NCBI GenBank assembly: GCA_017621875.1
Contig: JAGASE010000009.1
Span: 1 to 53,330, forward strand
Reading direction: 5' to 3'
Source of the DNA: Clostridia bacterium
Lineage (GTDB): Bacteria; Bacillota; Clostridia; UBA1381
DNA length: 53,330 nucleotides
Under the pieces are notes generated by a model that did no database searches, was not told the origin of the DNA, and saw only the letters and a list, made by a program, of their open reading frames with translations. Shown one piece after another: positions 14,649 to 23,168 of this stretch; the stretch's first letter is position 1; the number at the start of each line of letters is the position of its first letter. A program made the translations under genes and the position numbers.

Positions 14649-15635
14649 ATGAAAAAAAGAGTTTTTTCATTATTACTTATAGTTTTAATTTTAATATTAA
14701 ATGTTGTTCCAGTTTTTGCTTGGACTGATAGCAATTTTTTATTTACTGGAAATGAGACTATTCCAACTGAATTAGTTTCATTCATGACAGAAAATCCTGG
14801 TTTTAATTATTATTATGTTTTTGGTCGCAGAAATGGATCTAATTTTAAAATTTTATTATATTCAGTTTCTAGTTTTTCTGTCTCTCCCAATGAAGAAAAA
14901 GATTATTTATTAACATATACAAATAATACTGGAGATCAGATTTCTGTACACTCTACTCTTTCTGATTTTAGTATGATTTTAGAACCTTATCAAGTTTTAG
15001 ATTTTGACTATGGTGGAGATCGTTGTTATTATTGGGTTGAATATATGGTTTCAAAAAATAATAATTGTGTTAATTCTCAATGGTGTTCTCCAGATGTTTA
15101 TACTGAAGAAAATCCTGATGATTATGAAGAAGATGGCGTTGTCATTAAGGGTTTAACTGGTTTTTTTAATAATATTATTTCTTCTATTAATGGTATGGTA
15201 GATAATTTAATTACAGAATTAAAGAAATTAATAGGTCTTCCTCCAGAGGGTTATTTTAATTCTAAATTTGAAGAAATAAAAACAAATTTAGATAATAAAT
15301 ATAATTTTTCTTCAGTATTTGAAATATTTAATAATTTAAAATCTATTCAAGCACAAAAACCAGTTTTTGATAAAACTTTTAATTTCTCTTTTGATGATAT
15401 AAACATACCTTTTCATTTTAAGATTGATTTTGATTTTATAGATAGTATAAGAGATTATTTGTTTGCTTTTATTCGTGCTTTTGGTTATTTCTATTTAATT
15501 ATATATAATATGAATCAATATTATTTATTATTTAGAGGTCAAAGATTTTTCTATGATATGAGAGATTCATATTCTTATACTGATTCTAATGGTAAAGAAC
15601 ATTCACATGAGAGAGGTGAAAAGAAATGGTATTAG
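14649..15635 (+). CDS. Large minor coat or adsorption protein, pIII-like
   Basis: A 328-aa secreted protein: signal peptide (MKKRVFSLLLIVLILIL...VFA), an extracellular region with four Cys between about residues 133 and 147, and a C-terminal membrane segment (YLFAFIRAFGYFYLIIYN) near residue 280, followed by a charged cytoplasmic tail. It is the largest virion-type protein and immediately precedes the pVI-like and Zot genes, so it is the best candidate for the adsorption protein. It overlaps the next gene by 10 bases. No sequence family recognised. Confidence 0.65.
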   Translation: MKKRVFSLLLIVLILILNVVPVFAWTDSNFLFTGNETIPTELVSFMTENPGFNYYYVFGRRNGSNFKILLYSVSSFSVSPNEEKDYLLTYTNNTGDQISVHSTLSDFSMILEPYQVLDFDYGGDRCYYWVEYMVSKNNNCVNSQWCSPDVYTEENPDDYEEDGVVIKGLTGFFNNIISSINGMVDNLITELKKLIGLPPEGYFNSKFEEIKTNLDNKYNFSSVFEIFNNLKSIQAQKPVFDKTFNFSFDDINIPFHFKIDFDFIDSIRDYLFAFIRAFGYFYLIIYNMNQYYLLFRGQRFFYDMRDSYSYTDSNGKEHSHERGEKKWY

Positions 15636-15874
15636 AGTTTTTAGATTTAATTTTTAGTTTTATAAATAGTTTTTTAGATATATTACCAAGTCTTGATTTT
15701 AATTTTATTAATTTAGATGCTGTTAATGAATTTTTTAAATATATATCTTATATGTTATATTTTTACCCATCAGATTTATTTATTGCTCAAATGACTTGTG
15801 TAATTTTCTGGATTGGTGCTCAATTTGCATGGGCTCCTATTGAATTTATTATTAAAAAGTTTATGTTATCATAG
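15626..15874 (+). CDS. pVI-like small membrane protein
   Basis: An 82-aa very hydrophobic protein with membrane segments at about residues 5-20, 38-55 and 60-75. It starts inside the end of the adsorption gene (GAGAGGTG ribosome site) and is followed 10 bases later by Zot. In Ff phages gene VI lies between gene III and gene I, so order and hydrophobicity both suggest a pVI equivalent at the adsorption tip. The assignment is by position. Confidence 0.6.
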   Translation: MVLEFLDLIFSFINSFLDILPSLDFNFINLDAVNEFFKYISYMLYFYPSDLFIAQMTCVIFWIGAQFAWAPIEFIIKKFMLS

Positions 15875-15884
15875 GAGGTGTTTA

Positions 15885-16571
15885 ATGCTTATTTTTCAGT
15901 TTATAAAATGGGTTTTAATTGATATTTATAGGTCTTTTAAGGAAAAGGACAAAGAACCTCATATTTATGGTATTGAAGGTTTTTTTGGTTTGCCTGGTCA
16001 TGGTAAAACCATGAGTCTTGTTTATCGTGCTGAACAATATAGAAAAAAATATGGAGATAAAATTTTTATAGCATCTAATTTTGGTTATAAAGATGAAGAT
16101 TTTTCTATTACTTGTTGGCAAGATTTACAAAAAGATTATGATCGTTCTGTTATTTTTCTTTATGATGAAATACAGAATGAATTTAATAGTAGAGATTATA
16201 AAAAATTTCCTGTTGCTCTCTTAACTTTATTAACTCAAAATAGGAAGGGCAAAGGTAAAAAGATTTTATATACTGCTCAGCGATATGGAAGAGTTGATAA
16301 AGTTTTTAGAGAGTTGACTAACATTAGTTGGAATTGCCATACTTTTTTAGGTCGCTTGACTATATGCTCTGGTTATAATTCTCAAGATTATGAGGAATAT
16401 GTAAATCAAACTAATTCAGTTTTTAGAAATAAAATAAAACCTATGAAAAAAATGTCCTTTGTTCAAGACGATAGAATTAGACAATGTTATGATAGTTTTA
16501 AACAACTTGAATCTGCTCGTTCTAAAGAATATATGGACAGAGATGAATATAATAAAGTTATAGAAAATTAG
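15885..16571 (+). CDS. Zot/pI-type filamentous phage assembly ATPase
   Basis: A 228-aa P-loop protein of the zonular-occludens-toxin (Zot) family, the hallmark of inoviruses. Walker A is GLPGHGKT at residues 35-42; Walker B is VIFLYDE at 89-95. YTAQRYGRVDKVFREL matches the post-Walker part of Zot domains. The ATG at 15885 follows ATAGGAGGTG; a longer frame from 15813 lies in the upstream gene and is not chosen. Unlike gram-negative pI there is no C-terminal membrane helix or periplasmic domain, which fits a host without an outer membrane. It should drive virion extrusion at the membrane with the N-terminal hydrophobic stretch as possible contact. Confidence 0.88.
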   Translation: MLIFQFIKWVLIDIYRSFKEKDKEPHIYGIEGFFGLPGHGKTMSLVYRAEQYRKKYGDKIFIASNFGYKDEDFSITCWQDLQKDYDRSVIFLYDEIQNEFNSRDYKKFPVALLTLLTQNRKGKGKKILYTAQRYGRVDKVFRELTNISWNCHTFLGRLTICSGYNSQDYEEYVNQTNSVFRNKIKPMKKMSFVQDDRIRQCYDSFKQLESARSKEYMDRDEYNKVIEN

Positions 16572-16580
16572 TATTTTTAA

Positions 16581-16609
16581 GAATCTCAATTTATTGAGGT
16601 TCTTTTTTT
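16581..16609 (+). terminator. Terminator of the phage structural operon
   Basis: GAATCTCAAT pairs with ATTGAGGTTC (one G-U), followed by seven T. It separates the structural genes from the serine recombinase. In 16610-16761 a TATAAT lies near 16730 with no clear -35 box. Confidence 0.8.
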
Positions 16610-16761
16610 CTGTAGTTTGTTTTGCGTTAGCAAAAGAAAAATTAAATATCCTTAAATAGTGACAAAGTAAAAAGTCCTTATTTTATTTCGTTGAATGCGT
16701 CAATAGATTTTAGTTTTAAAGTATGATATAATATAATAAAAAAATGTTGGAGTTGATCTGA

Positions 16762-18423
16762 ATGAATGCTATTGGCTACTGTAGAGTTTCTACTGAAGAA
16801 CAGGTTTTAGAAGGTTTTTCGCTTGAAACACAAGAGAGAGAAATTAAAAGATATTGTAAAGAGAATAATATTAATTTATTATTTGTTTATGTTGATTCTG
16901 GTGTTTCTGCTTATAAAAATTTTTTAAAGGATCGTCCTCAAGGTAAATTAGTAGTAGAACATTTATTTTCAAAAGATATTGATGCTATTGTTTCTATTAG
17001 TGATGACAGAATGTTTAGAAATATGGAGGACTCTATTGTAATTAATAATGTTGCTGAAAAACATAATATTAAATTGATTTATACAAGACAACAATATTAT
17101 GATACTATGGACAGGTTTTCATCTTTTATAATTAAAAATTTTAATGCTATGATGAACCAAGCACAATCCATGCAATATTCTGTAAAAGTTAAAGGTGGTC
17201 TTGAAAATAAGATTAGAAAAGGTGAATGGAATGGTCAAGCCCCTTTTGGTTATAAATTGGTTGATTCTCATTTACAAGTTGTAGAAGAACAAGCAAACAT
17301 TATAAAATTGATTTTTGATTTATATTTATCTAAATGTTGGGGTTCTGAAAATATTTGTAATTATTTAAATGAAAATAATATAACTCCGCCTAAAAATTCT
17401 AAATACTGGTCTAAAACAAGTATTCTTTGTATGTTGAAAAACCCTGTATATACTGGAAAAACTGTTTTTAATAGACGTGCTCCTAAAAGGTCAGGTAAAA
17501 AGATGAATTCTGTTGATGAATGGTTGATTATGGAAAATACTCATGAGGCTATTATAACAGAAGAAGATTTTAATAAAGTTCAAAGTAATTTAGAAATTAA
17601 AAGGCGTAATTGTGGAAATGTTGATAGGACACAAACATCAAAAGCCCCTTTAAGTGGTCTTGTATATTGTTCTAATTGTCATAATTTATATACTTATACT
17701 TTTGGTGTTAGTAAAAAAAGAGGTCGAATTTACTATTATCAATGCGGTTCAAAAAGACATGGTAATTCAGTTTGTAAAAGGCATAATATACCTGCTGTAT
17801 TATTAGAAAAATTTGTTTTGTATAGAATAAGAGAAATTTTAACAAGTGATATGTATAAAGAACGTTTTGAAGAACAATTAAATTTAAGACTTGAATCTTT
17901 GAAAGCAAAAAAGAAAGATATTAAAGAATTAGAAAACAATTTATCTAAACTTATAACACAAAAGGAAAAATTATTAAATTTAATTCTTGAAGAAGATAGT
18001 AAACAAATTATAGATACATATAAAGAAAAATTAAACTCTGTATTAAGTCAAATTTCAACTCTTAATGATACTATGTCTATGTATTCAAAGATTGATATTG
18101 AGGAAGAAGAAAAAGAGATTAGAAAGCAATTTAAACTATCTTATGAAGATATAGATTATAAAGATTTTCAAGAATTAGATAGAGATCAGATAAAAATATT
18201 ATTTAATACTTTAATAGATCACATTGATATTGAAGAACATACTTTTTCATTTGATAAGCGTGTATGTCTTGCTGTTTCAATTTATTTAAAAATTCCTGGT
18301 TATGCCCCTAAATATACATTAGACTTTTTAAAAGGTATGAAAACAGAAGATATAGAAAAAAAGAATTCTCATTTTTTTCAAAATGAGAATTCGAAATTAG
18401 ATGGCGGAGAAGGAGGGATTTGA
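16762..18423 (+). CDS. Large serine recombinase (phage integrase)
   Basis: A 553-aa large serine recombinase. The resolvase domain (about 1-140) has catalytic S10 (YCRVSTEEQ) and DRMFR at 82-86; the recombinase domain begins near PFGYKL (161); a zinc ribbon uses C303, C306, C328 and C338; a coiled coil spans about 375-440, which in this family controls direction of the reaction. A weak TTGGAG precedes the ATG. The frame runs through the att core and ends at TGA inside tRNA-Ser, giving the odd tail DGGEGGI; in the excised circle the tail would be 38 residues long (9364-9478). It is adjacent to att, so it is the likely integrase. Its last codons also encode, on the other strand, the tRNA terminator at 18356-18392. 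Confidence 0.92.
   Translation: MNAIGYCRVSTEEQVLEGFSLETQEREIKRYCKENNINLLFVYVDSGVSAYKNFLKDRPQGKLVVEHLFSKDIDAIVSISDDRMFRNMEDSIVINNVAEKHNIKLIYTRQQYYDTMDRFSSFIIKNFNAMMNQAQSMQYSVKVKGGLENKIRKGEWNGQAPFGYKLVDSHLQVVEEQANIIKLIFDLYLSKCWGSENICNYLNENNITPPKNSKYWSKTSILCMLKNPVYTGKTVFNRRAPKRSGKKMNSVDEWLIMENTHEAIITEEDFNKVQSNLEIKRRNCGNVDRTQTSKAPLSGLVYCSNCHNLYTYTFGVSKKRGRIYYYQCGSKRHGNSVCKRHNIPAVLLEKFVLYRIREILTSDMYKERFEEQLNLRLESLKAKKKDIKELENNLSKLITQKEKLLNLILEEDSKQIIDTYKEKLNSVLSQISTLNDTMSMYSKIDIEEEEKEIRKQFKLSYEDIDYKDFQELDRDQIKILFNTLIDHIDIEEHTFSFDKRVCLAVSIYLKIPGYAPKYTLDFLKGMKTEDIEKKNSHFFQNENSKLDGGEGGI
18356..18392 (-). terminator. Phage-supplied terminator for tRNA-Ser(GCU)
   Basis: A 13-bp perfect stem (GAATTCTCATTTT 18363-18375, AAAATGAGAATTC 18380-18392) with seven T on the minus strand (18356-18362). 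It begins 9 bases after the tRNA 3' end, so it terminates the tRNA transcript while lying within the recombinase coding sequence on the opposite strand. Confidence 0.85.
18401..18413. repeat. att copy 3, right end of the prophage in tRNA-Ser
   Basis: ATGGCGGAGAAGG, identical to 9351-9363. All but the first base belong to the 3' end of tRNA-Ser(GCU), so integration restored the tRNA gene. Confidence 0.85.
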
Positions 18424-18492
18424 ACCCTCGCGCCGGTTTCCCGACCTACACCCTTAGCAGGGGCGCCTCTTCGGCCTCTTGAGTACTTCTCC
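18402..18492 (-). tRNA. tRNA-Ser (anticodon GCU)
   Basis: A 91-nt class II tRNA. The acceptor stem GGAGAAG pairs with CTTCTCC, the anticodon GCU is complementary to 18456-18458, a long variable arm identifies serine, the T-loop is GTTCAAATC, and CCA is encoded. Its 3' end is the integration site for both insertions to the left. Confidence 0.95.
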
Positions 18493-18571
18493 TTAGATAA
18501 AAACAGCATACATCAGTAAATTGCTACCGACACAATTTATTAGTATGCCTTACTCCATATGAAGTTTTAAA

Positions 18572-18659
18572 TGGAGGAGAGAGTGGGATTCGAACCCACG
18601 GACGCTCGCACGTCACCGGTTTTCAAGACCGGCTCTTTCAACCGCTCAGACATCTCTCC
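18572..18659 (-). tRNA. tRNA-Ser (anticodon UGA)
   Basis: An 88-nt class II tRNA with acceptor stem GGAGAGA / TCTCTCC, anticodon UGA (complement of 18623-18625), long variable arm and T-loop GTTCGAATC, with CCA encoded. The discriminator reads U, where most bacterial tRNA-Ser have G. It lies 79 bases upstream of tRNA-Ser(GCU) and shares its promoter. Confidence 0.93.
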
Positions 18660-18684
18660 GAACAATATCTTTACAACGTATTTT

Positions 18685-18713
18685 ATTATAACAAAAAATG
18701 TTCGGCTTGTCAA
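18685..18713 (-). promoter_or_regulatory. Consensus promoter of the tRNA-Ser pair
   Basis: Minus-strand TTGACA (18708-18713), exactly 17 nt, TATAAT (18685-18690): a perfect sigma-A promoter about 26 bases before the first tRNA. Confidence 0.9.
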
Positions 18714-18779
18714 CACTTTTTTTAAAAATATTTACTGGCAAACAAGTATTTTCAATATTATTTCCTTATCTGCCCTTTT

Positions 18780-19778
18780 CTATTCCTTTACCGCCGCCTC
18801 GCGATATTTTTCCCACTCTGCCTGCCAATCCGTATCACTGCGTACCTTTCCCTCAAAATACTCGGTATTTTCAACAAAAAATTCTGTGAATTTCTCTGCA
18901 CCGGTCACATTAAGGTGAGTTGCATCATAAAAATCATGCTCCAAATCAAGCTCTATTTCGCTATACATCAGGTTATAGTCAACAAAGCTTACGCCTCGCT
19001 CCTCAGCCACCTTCTCAACCGCATTATAATAGTGCTTTTCCTCTAATGTTGCATTAGACGGTGCTTTCACCAGTAAAAGCTCCACGCCGTTTTCTTTGCA
19101 CAAATCAATAATCTTATGCAGATACGTCAAGTTCTTCTCAGAAAGCTCCGCAGTAGCCTTTTCCTTTGAAACATCGGTATGCACTGCACTGTCATACTCC
19201 TGCGTCAAAATATAAAAGCCCTTGGAATAATCCTCCATATTCGCCTTTCTATACAAAAAATCCTGCTTTGTGAGCTCATTCCAACGCGAGTGATACTTCA
19301 TAAACTTAAACGCCAGATTAAAACGCTCGCCCTTAGGTGCCGACGCCCATACAAGCTCCAGCTTATTTTTAGAAAGAGGCATATTGTCACAAAAAGTGTA
19401 ATTTACGCCGTCGTCATAATATTCGTCATTTTTGGAAAACATTAACACGTCCATCACCGCAACCTCCGGCGTCTGACGTTCAAATGCGTCTACCATATAG
19501 TGATATGTAGCCCAAACAGGCTGCTGCTGAGTTGCAAAAACATAGGACTTTACCCCTGTTTTCTCCCAAACAACCAGTGGATTAAAGCTGCAATAGGTAT
19601 TTGATGATCCGAAATATATCACATCATACTCGTTTTCGGGACTATTATAAAAACCGTCAATTTTTGCGGTTACATTCCACCAGCCCTCGGTAGATTTCCT
19701 GCTTAAAATCCTCTCGGCACACAAAAAGACCGACAAAAATATCAACACAAACGCGACGATTCCAACCGCCCTTTTCAT
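18780..19778 (-). CDS. SGNH-hydrolase-like partner of the MBOAT acyltransferase
   Basis: A 332-aa exported or membrane-anchored protein (N-terminal helix VGIVAFVLIFLSVFL). The SGNH-type block I is FGSSNTYC (Ser58/59) and the C-terminal block is DATHLN (D285, H288), which together form a possible catalytic triad. The start at 19778 is preceded by AAAGG; GTG at 19787 is less likely. It lies 21 bases after an MBOAT gene; MBOAT plus SGNH/DltD/AlgX-like protein is the standard pair for adding acyl groups, usually acetyl, to an extracellular polysaccharide. The glycan modified is unknown. Confidence 0.75.
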   Translation of the reverse strand: MKRAVGIVAFVLIFLSVFLCAERILSRKSTEGWWNVTAKIDGFYNSPENEYDVIYFGSSNTYCSFNPLVVWEKTGVKSYVFATQQQPVWATYHYMVDAFERQTPEVAVMDVLMFSKNDEYYDDGVNYTFCDNMPLSKNKLELVWASAPKGERFNLAFKFMKYHSRWNELTKQDFLYRKANMEDYSKGFYILTQEYDSAVHTDVSKEKATAELSEKNLTYLHKIIDLCKENGVELLLVKAPSNATLEEKHYYNAVEKVAEERGVSFVDYNLMYSEIELDLEHDFYDATHLNVTGAEKFTEFFVENTEYFEGKVRSDTDWQAEWEKYREAAVKE

Positions 19779-19799
19779 ATGCCTCACAACCTTTCATTA

Positions 19800-21272
19800 T
19801 CAAAACTGGAAATAAATAAACTGACTCGCCGCAAAGCCCGGTCCGTAAATACCGAAAATCAACACACTGAAAATCAACGCAAGATATATCGGCCATCTTG
19901 CAAAAATATGCATAGTCTCAATTCTGTCCCCTAAGGAGCTGCCTTTATGCTCGCCGGAGCTTACAAAAAACAGCACTGCAAGCGACATTACAAGCACTAC
20001 AAGATTTGCTCCGTCAAGTCCCATCGAGGTAATTCCGCCGCCGTACAAGCTCCACGGCTCAAACGCGGTAAAAATTCTCTTTATTATCAAAAGTGCCTGC
20101 GTCAGACTTTCGCTGCGGAAGAAAATCCACGCAAAGCAAACCAATACAAAGGTAAAAATTCTCTGAAACCACTTATAATGAGTGGTATTTCTGTCGATAT
20201 TTAAAATCGCACACACAAATCTACGCAGGTTTCCGCTCACGCCGCCGGCAATCTGATATACTCCATGCACCGCACCCCATATAACATAATTCCAACTCGC
20301 ACCGTGCCACAGACCGCTTACCAAAAAAACCGTCATTAAATTAATGTATTTACGCAGACGTCCCTTTCGGTTTCCGCCAAGCGGAATGTACAGATAATCC
20401 TTGAACCAGCTCGACAGCGAAATGTGCCATCTACGCCAAAACTCAGCAATCGAGGCAGAAAAATATGGCTGTTCAAAGTTTTTCATCAGCTCAAAGCCCA
20501 TAACTCTCGCCGCACCGCGAGCAATTATGGAATAGGACGCAAAATCGCAATAAATCTGCACTGCAAACGCAATGGTTGCAAGCACAAGCATAAGACCGCT
20601 GTAATTTTCCGCGGCGTCATAAACGGTGTTTACCAAAATCGCCGCCCTGTCCGCAATCACCAGCTTCAAGAAGAAGCCCCACAGCATCATCAAAAGCCCC
20701 CTGCGTACACGGTTATAATCAAAATAATGCCGCTCACTGACCTGAGTTAAAAGATTTTTTGACCTTTCAATCGGTCCTGCAACCAGCTGCGGAAAGAAGG
20801 ACACAAACAGTGCGTATTTGAGCGGATTTTTTTCCGGCTCAAGCTCGCCGCGGTAAACGTCCATTGTATAAGACAGTGCCTGGAAGGTATAAAACGATAT
20901 TCCCACCGGCAAAATCACGTCAAACCTCGGTGTAAGCACCGACATTCCAAGCAGCTCCCGTATCGCGTTTATATTATCCATCGTGAAATAGAAATACTTA
21001 AAATAAAACAGTATCGCAAGATTGAGCGTAAAGCTCACCCCGACGGTAATTTTCCGTGCAAGCGGCGTTTTTCCTCTCTCAATGAAAATTCCGCTTAAAT
21101 ACGTTATAAAGGTCGAGGTCGCCATAAGCAGAGCATACTCCGGATTCCAGCACATATAGAAGTAATAGCTCGCGGCAAGCAGCCACAAATACCTTATCTT
21201 ATGCGGTATAAGGAAGTACACCAGTGTCACAATCGGAAAAAATATTAAAAATTGAAGTGAATTAAAAAGCAC
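19800..21272 (-). CDS. MBOAT-family membrane O-acyltransferase, AlgI-like
   Basis: A 490-aa polytopic membrane protein with about ten helices. AlgI-type signatures are present: VGISFYTFQALSYTMDVYRGE, FPQLVAGPIER, YCDFASYS, and LWHGASWNYVIWG, whose His is the MBOAT active-site residue. The start is GTG at 21272 preceded by AGGGGG; no ATG is available. It moves an acyl group across the membrane to an extracellular glycan, working with the SGNH-like protein downstream. The gene begins 21 bases after mnmG, so the two probably share a transcript. Confidence 0.88.
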   Translation of the reverse strand: MLFNSLQFLIFFPIVTLVYFLIPHKIRYLWLLAASYYFYMCWNPEYALLMATSTFITYLSGIFIERGKTPLARKITVGVSFTLNLAILFYFKYFYFTMDNINAIRELLGMSVLTPRFDVILPVGISFYTFQALSYTMDVYRGELEPEKNPLKYALFVSFFPQLVAGPIERSKNLLTQVSERHYFDYNRVRRGLLMMLWGFFLKLVIADRAAILVNTVYDAAENYSGLMLVLATIAFAVQIYCDFASYSIIARGAARVMGFELMKNFEQPYFSASIAEFWRRWHISLSSWFKDYLYIPLGGNRKGRLRKYINLMTVFLVSGLWHGASWNYVIWGAVHGVYQIAGGVSGNLRRFVCAILNIDRNTTHYKWFQRIFTFVLVCFAWIFFRSESLTQALLIIKRIFTAFEPWSLYGGGITSMGLDGANLVVLVMSLAVLFFVSSGEHKGSSLGDRIETMHIFARWPIYLALIFSVLIFGIYGPGFAASQFIYFQF

Positions 21273-21293
21273 CCGGTATACCCCCTCTCAAAA

Positions 21294-23168
21294 TTATTTT
21301 TTCATGCTCTCAAGCCACACTATAAGCACCGAAACATCGCTCGGCGAAACGCCGGAAATTCTCGACGCCTGCCCCAAAGATTTCGGCCGTATTTTATTCA
21401 GCTTTTGTCTTGCCTCAAGCCGCAGCCCATGGATTTCGGAATAATCGCAGTCCTCCGGCAAAAGGCGGTTTTCCATCTTTTTGAACTGCTCTACCTGCTG
21501 CTGCTGACGCTTGATGTATCCGTCATATTTGATGCGGATTTCCGCCTCCTCGCAGACTGCCGCCGGCAACGGCGTTCTGGTCTTATCGACCTCCGCAAGC
21601 TTTTCGTAACTGATTTCGGGACGCTTTAGAGCGTCCGACATACGAAGTCCCGTAGCAACGGGCGTTGTGCCGTTTTTCTCCAAAATCGGGTTGATTTCGG
21701 ACGGCGGCAGCACAATACTGCAAAGCCGCTCAACCTCTTTATCTATCATTTCCATCTTTTCAAGGAACTTCTTATACCGCTCCTTTGATATAAGCCCCAC
21801 GCGGTAGCCGATCGGCGTAAGACGCTCGTCCGCGTTATCCTGACGAAGCAGCAGGCGGTACTCACTTCTTGACGTCATCATGCGGTACGGCTCATTTGTG
21901 CCTTTTGTTACCAAATCATCAATCAGCGTGCCGATATATCCGTCGCACCGCTGCAGACATACAGGCTCCTCGCCCTTCAGCTTAAGTGCGGCGTTTATTC
22001 CTGCAATAAGCCCCTGTGCCGCCGCCTCCTCATAGCCGCTTGTACCATTAAACTGACCTGCTCCGTAAAGCCCATGCCAGTCCTTAAACTCCAGCGTAGG
22101 ATAAAGCTGAGTTGGGTCGCAGCAATCATATTCAATCGCATACGCAGGACGCATAATCTCCACATTCTCAAGTCCCTTTATCGTTCTGAGCATTTTCAGC
22201 TGAATATCCTCAGGCAATCCCGTTGAAATACCCTGTGCGTACATTTCACGAGTGTCGCTGCCCATTGGCTCCATAAAAAGCTGATGCCGCGGTTTATCAC
22301 TGAATTTTACCACCTTGTCCTCAATCGACGGGCAATATCTTGCACCCACTCCCTCAACTCTGCCGCTGTAGGTAGGTGTGCGGTCAAGATTTTCCATAAT
22401 AATTCTGTGCGTCTCGCTGTTTGTATAGGTCATCCAGCAATACGCGGTATTCTCGCCCGTGTCCTCGGTTTCAAAGGAGAACGGGACAATATTTTCATCG
22501 CCGACCTCCCGCTCCATTTCGTCATAATTAAGAGAATCGCCATGGATTCTCGCAGGCGTTCCCGTTTTAAAGCGGCGAATAACTATTCCCTTTTCCTTTA
22601 AGCTTTTGGACAAGCCGTTTGCCGGAAATGTACCGTCAGGACCTGCCTCCTGCTCAAATTCGCCAATCATAATCTTTCCTTTAAGGTACGTTCCGGTTGC
22701 AATAATTGCCGCACGCACAGCATATTTCGTGCCTAAATGCGTAACCACGCCGCACACATTATTCTCCTCATCAAGAAGAACGTCCACAATTTCCGCCTGC
22801 TTCACCATAAGGTTCGGCTGATTTTCCAGGCGGCTTTTCATTTCGCGGTGATAGCTCTTTCTGTCAATCTGGCATCTTAAGGAATGTACCGCAGGACCTT
22901 TTCCTACGTTAAGCATTTTGGACTGGATAAAGGTTGCGTCCGCAGCCTTGCCCATTTCTCCGCCAAGTGCGTCAATTTCGCGTACCAGGTGTCCCTTTGC
23001 CGTACCGCCGATACTCGGATTACACGGCAGATTGCCGATTGCGTCAAGGCTGATTGAGAATACTACGGTCCTCATGCCGAGTCTGGCCGCAGCAAGTGCC
23101 GCCTCAATTCCGGCATGACCTGCTCCGATTACCGTCACGTCGTAGCTTTCCAAAAATCCCTCCGGCAT
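21294..23168 (-). CDS. mnmG: tRNA uridine-34 carboxymethylaminomethyl enzyme MnmG (GidA)
   Basis: A 624-aa FAD-dependent enzyme that with MnmE installs carboxymethylaminomethyl on wobble U34 of certain tRNAs. The FAD motif [12 protein letters not shown] is at residues 12-23; [20 protein letters not shown] and the C-terminal MnmE-contact region ([21 protein letters not shown]) are typical. Full length for the family. It begins directly after the stop codon of the YesL-like gene and is likely co-transcribed with it. No mnmE is in the window. Confidence 0.97.
   Translation of the reverse strand: MPEGFLESYDVTVIGAGHAGIEAALAAARLGMRTVVFSISLDAIGNLPCNPSIGGTAKGHLVREIDALGGEMGKAADATFIQSKMLNVGKGPAVHSLRCQIDRKSYHREMKSRLENQPNLMVKQAEIVDVLLDEENNVCGVVTHLGTKYAVRAAIIATGTYLKGKIMIGEFEQEAGPDGTFPANGLSKSLKEKGIVIRRFKTGTPARIHGDSLNYDEMEREVGDENIVPFSFETEDTGENTAYCWMTYTNSETHRIIMENLDRTPTYSGRVEGVGARYCPSIEDKVVKFSDKPRHQLFMEPMGSDTREMYAQGISTGLPEDIQLKMLRTIKGLENVEIMRPAYAIEYDCCDPTQLYPTLEFKDWHGLYGAGQFNGTSGYEEAAAQGLIAGINAALKLKGEEPVCLQRCDGYIGTLIDDLVTKGTNEPYRMMTSRSEYRLLLRQDNADERLTPIGYRVGLISKERYKKFLEKMEMIDKEVERLCSIVLPPSEINPILEKNGTTPVATGLRMSDALKRPEISYEKLAEVDKTRTPLPAAVCEEAEIRIKYDGYIKRQQQQVEQFKKMENRLLPEDCDYSEIHGLRLEARQKLNKIRPKSLGQASRISGVSPSDVSVLIVWLESMKK

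Larger units (their letters stand above)
9351..18413 (+). mobile_element. Integrated filamentous phage (inovirus) in tRNA-Ser(GCU)
   Basis: A 9,050-bp unit plus the 13-bp core repeat, visibly more AT-rich than the host, all genes on the plus strand. The gene order fits filamentous phages: replication/regulation side, hairpin-rich intergenic region, small basic protein, 50-aa major coat protein followed by a strong terminator, larger secreted minor coat proteins with C-terminal anchors, a small membrane protein, then a Zot/pI-type ATPase. It also carries a tyrosine recombinase and a large serine recombinase. It appears complete: no frameshifts or broken genes are seen. Filamentous phages of Firmicutes are known but little studied; the family placement rests on Zot and gene order. 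Confidence 0.85.

Noticed and set aside
15813..15884. N-terminal extension of the Zot protein
   Set aside because: It overlaps the upstream gene in another frame and a strong ribosome site directly precedes ATG 15885.
18571..18918. Frame starting MEERVGFEPTDART
   Set aside because: This is the well-known false protein from the antisense of a tRNA-Ser gene.
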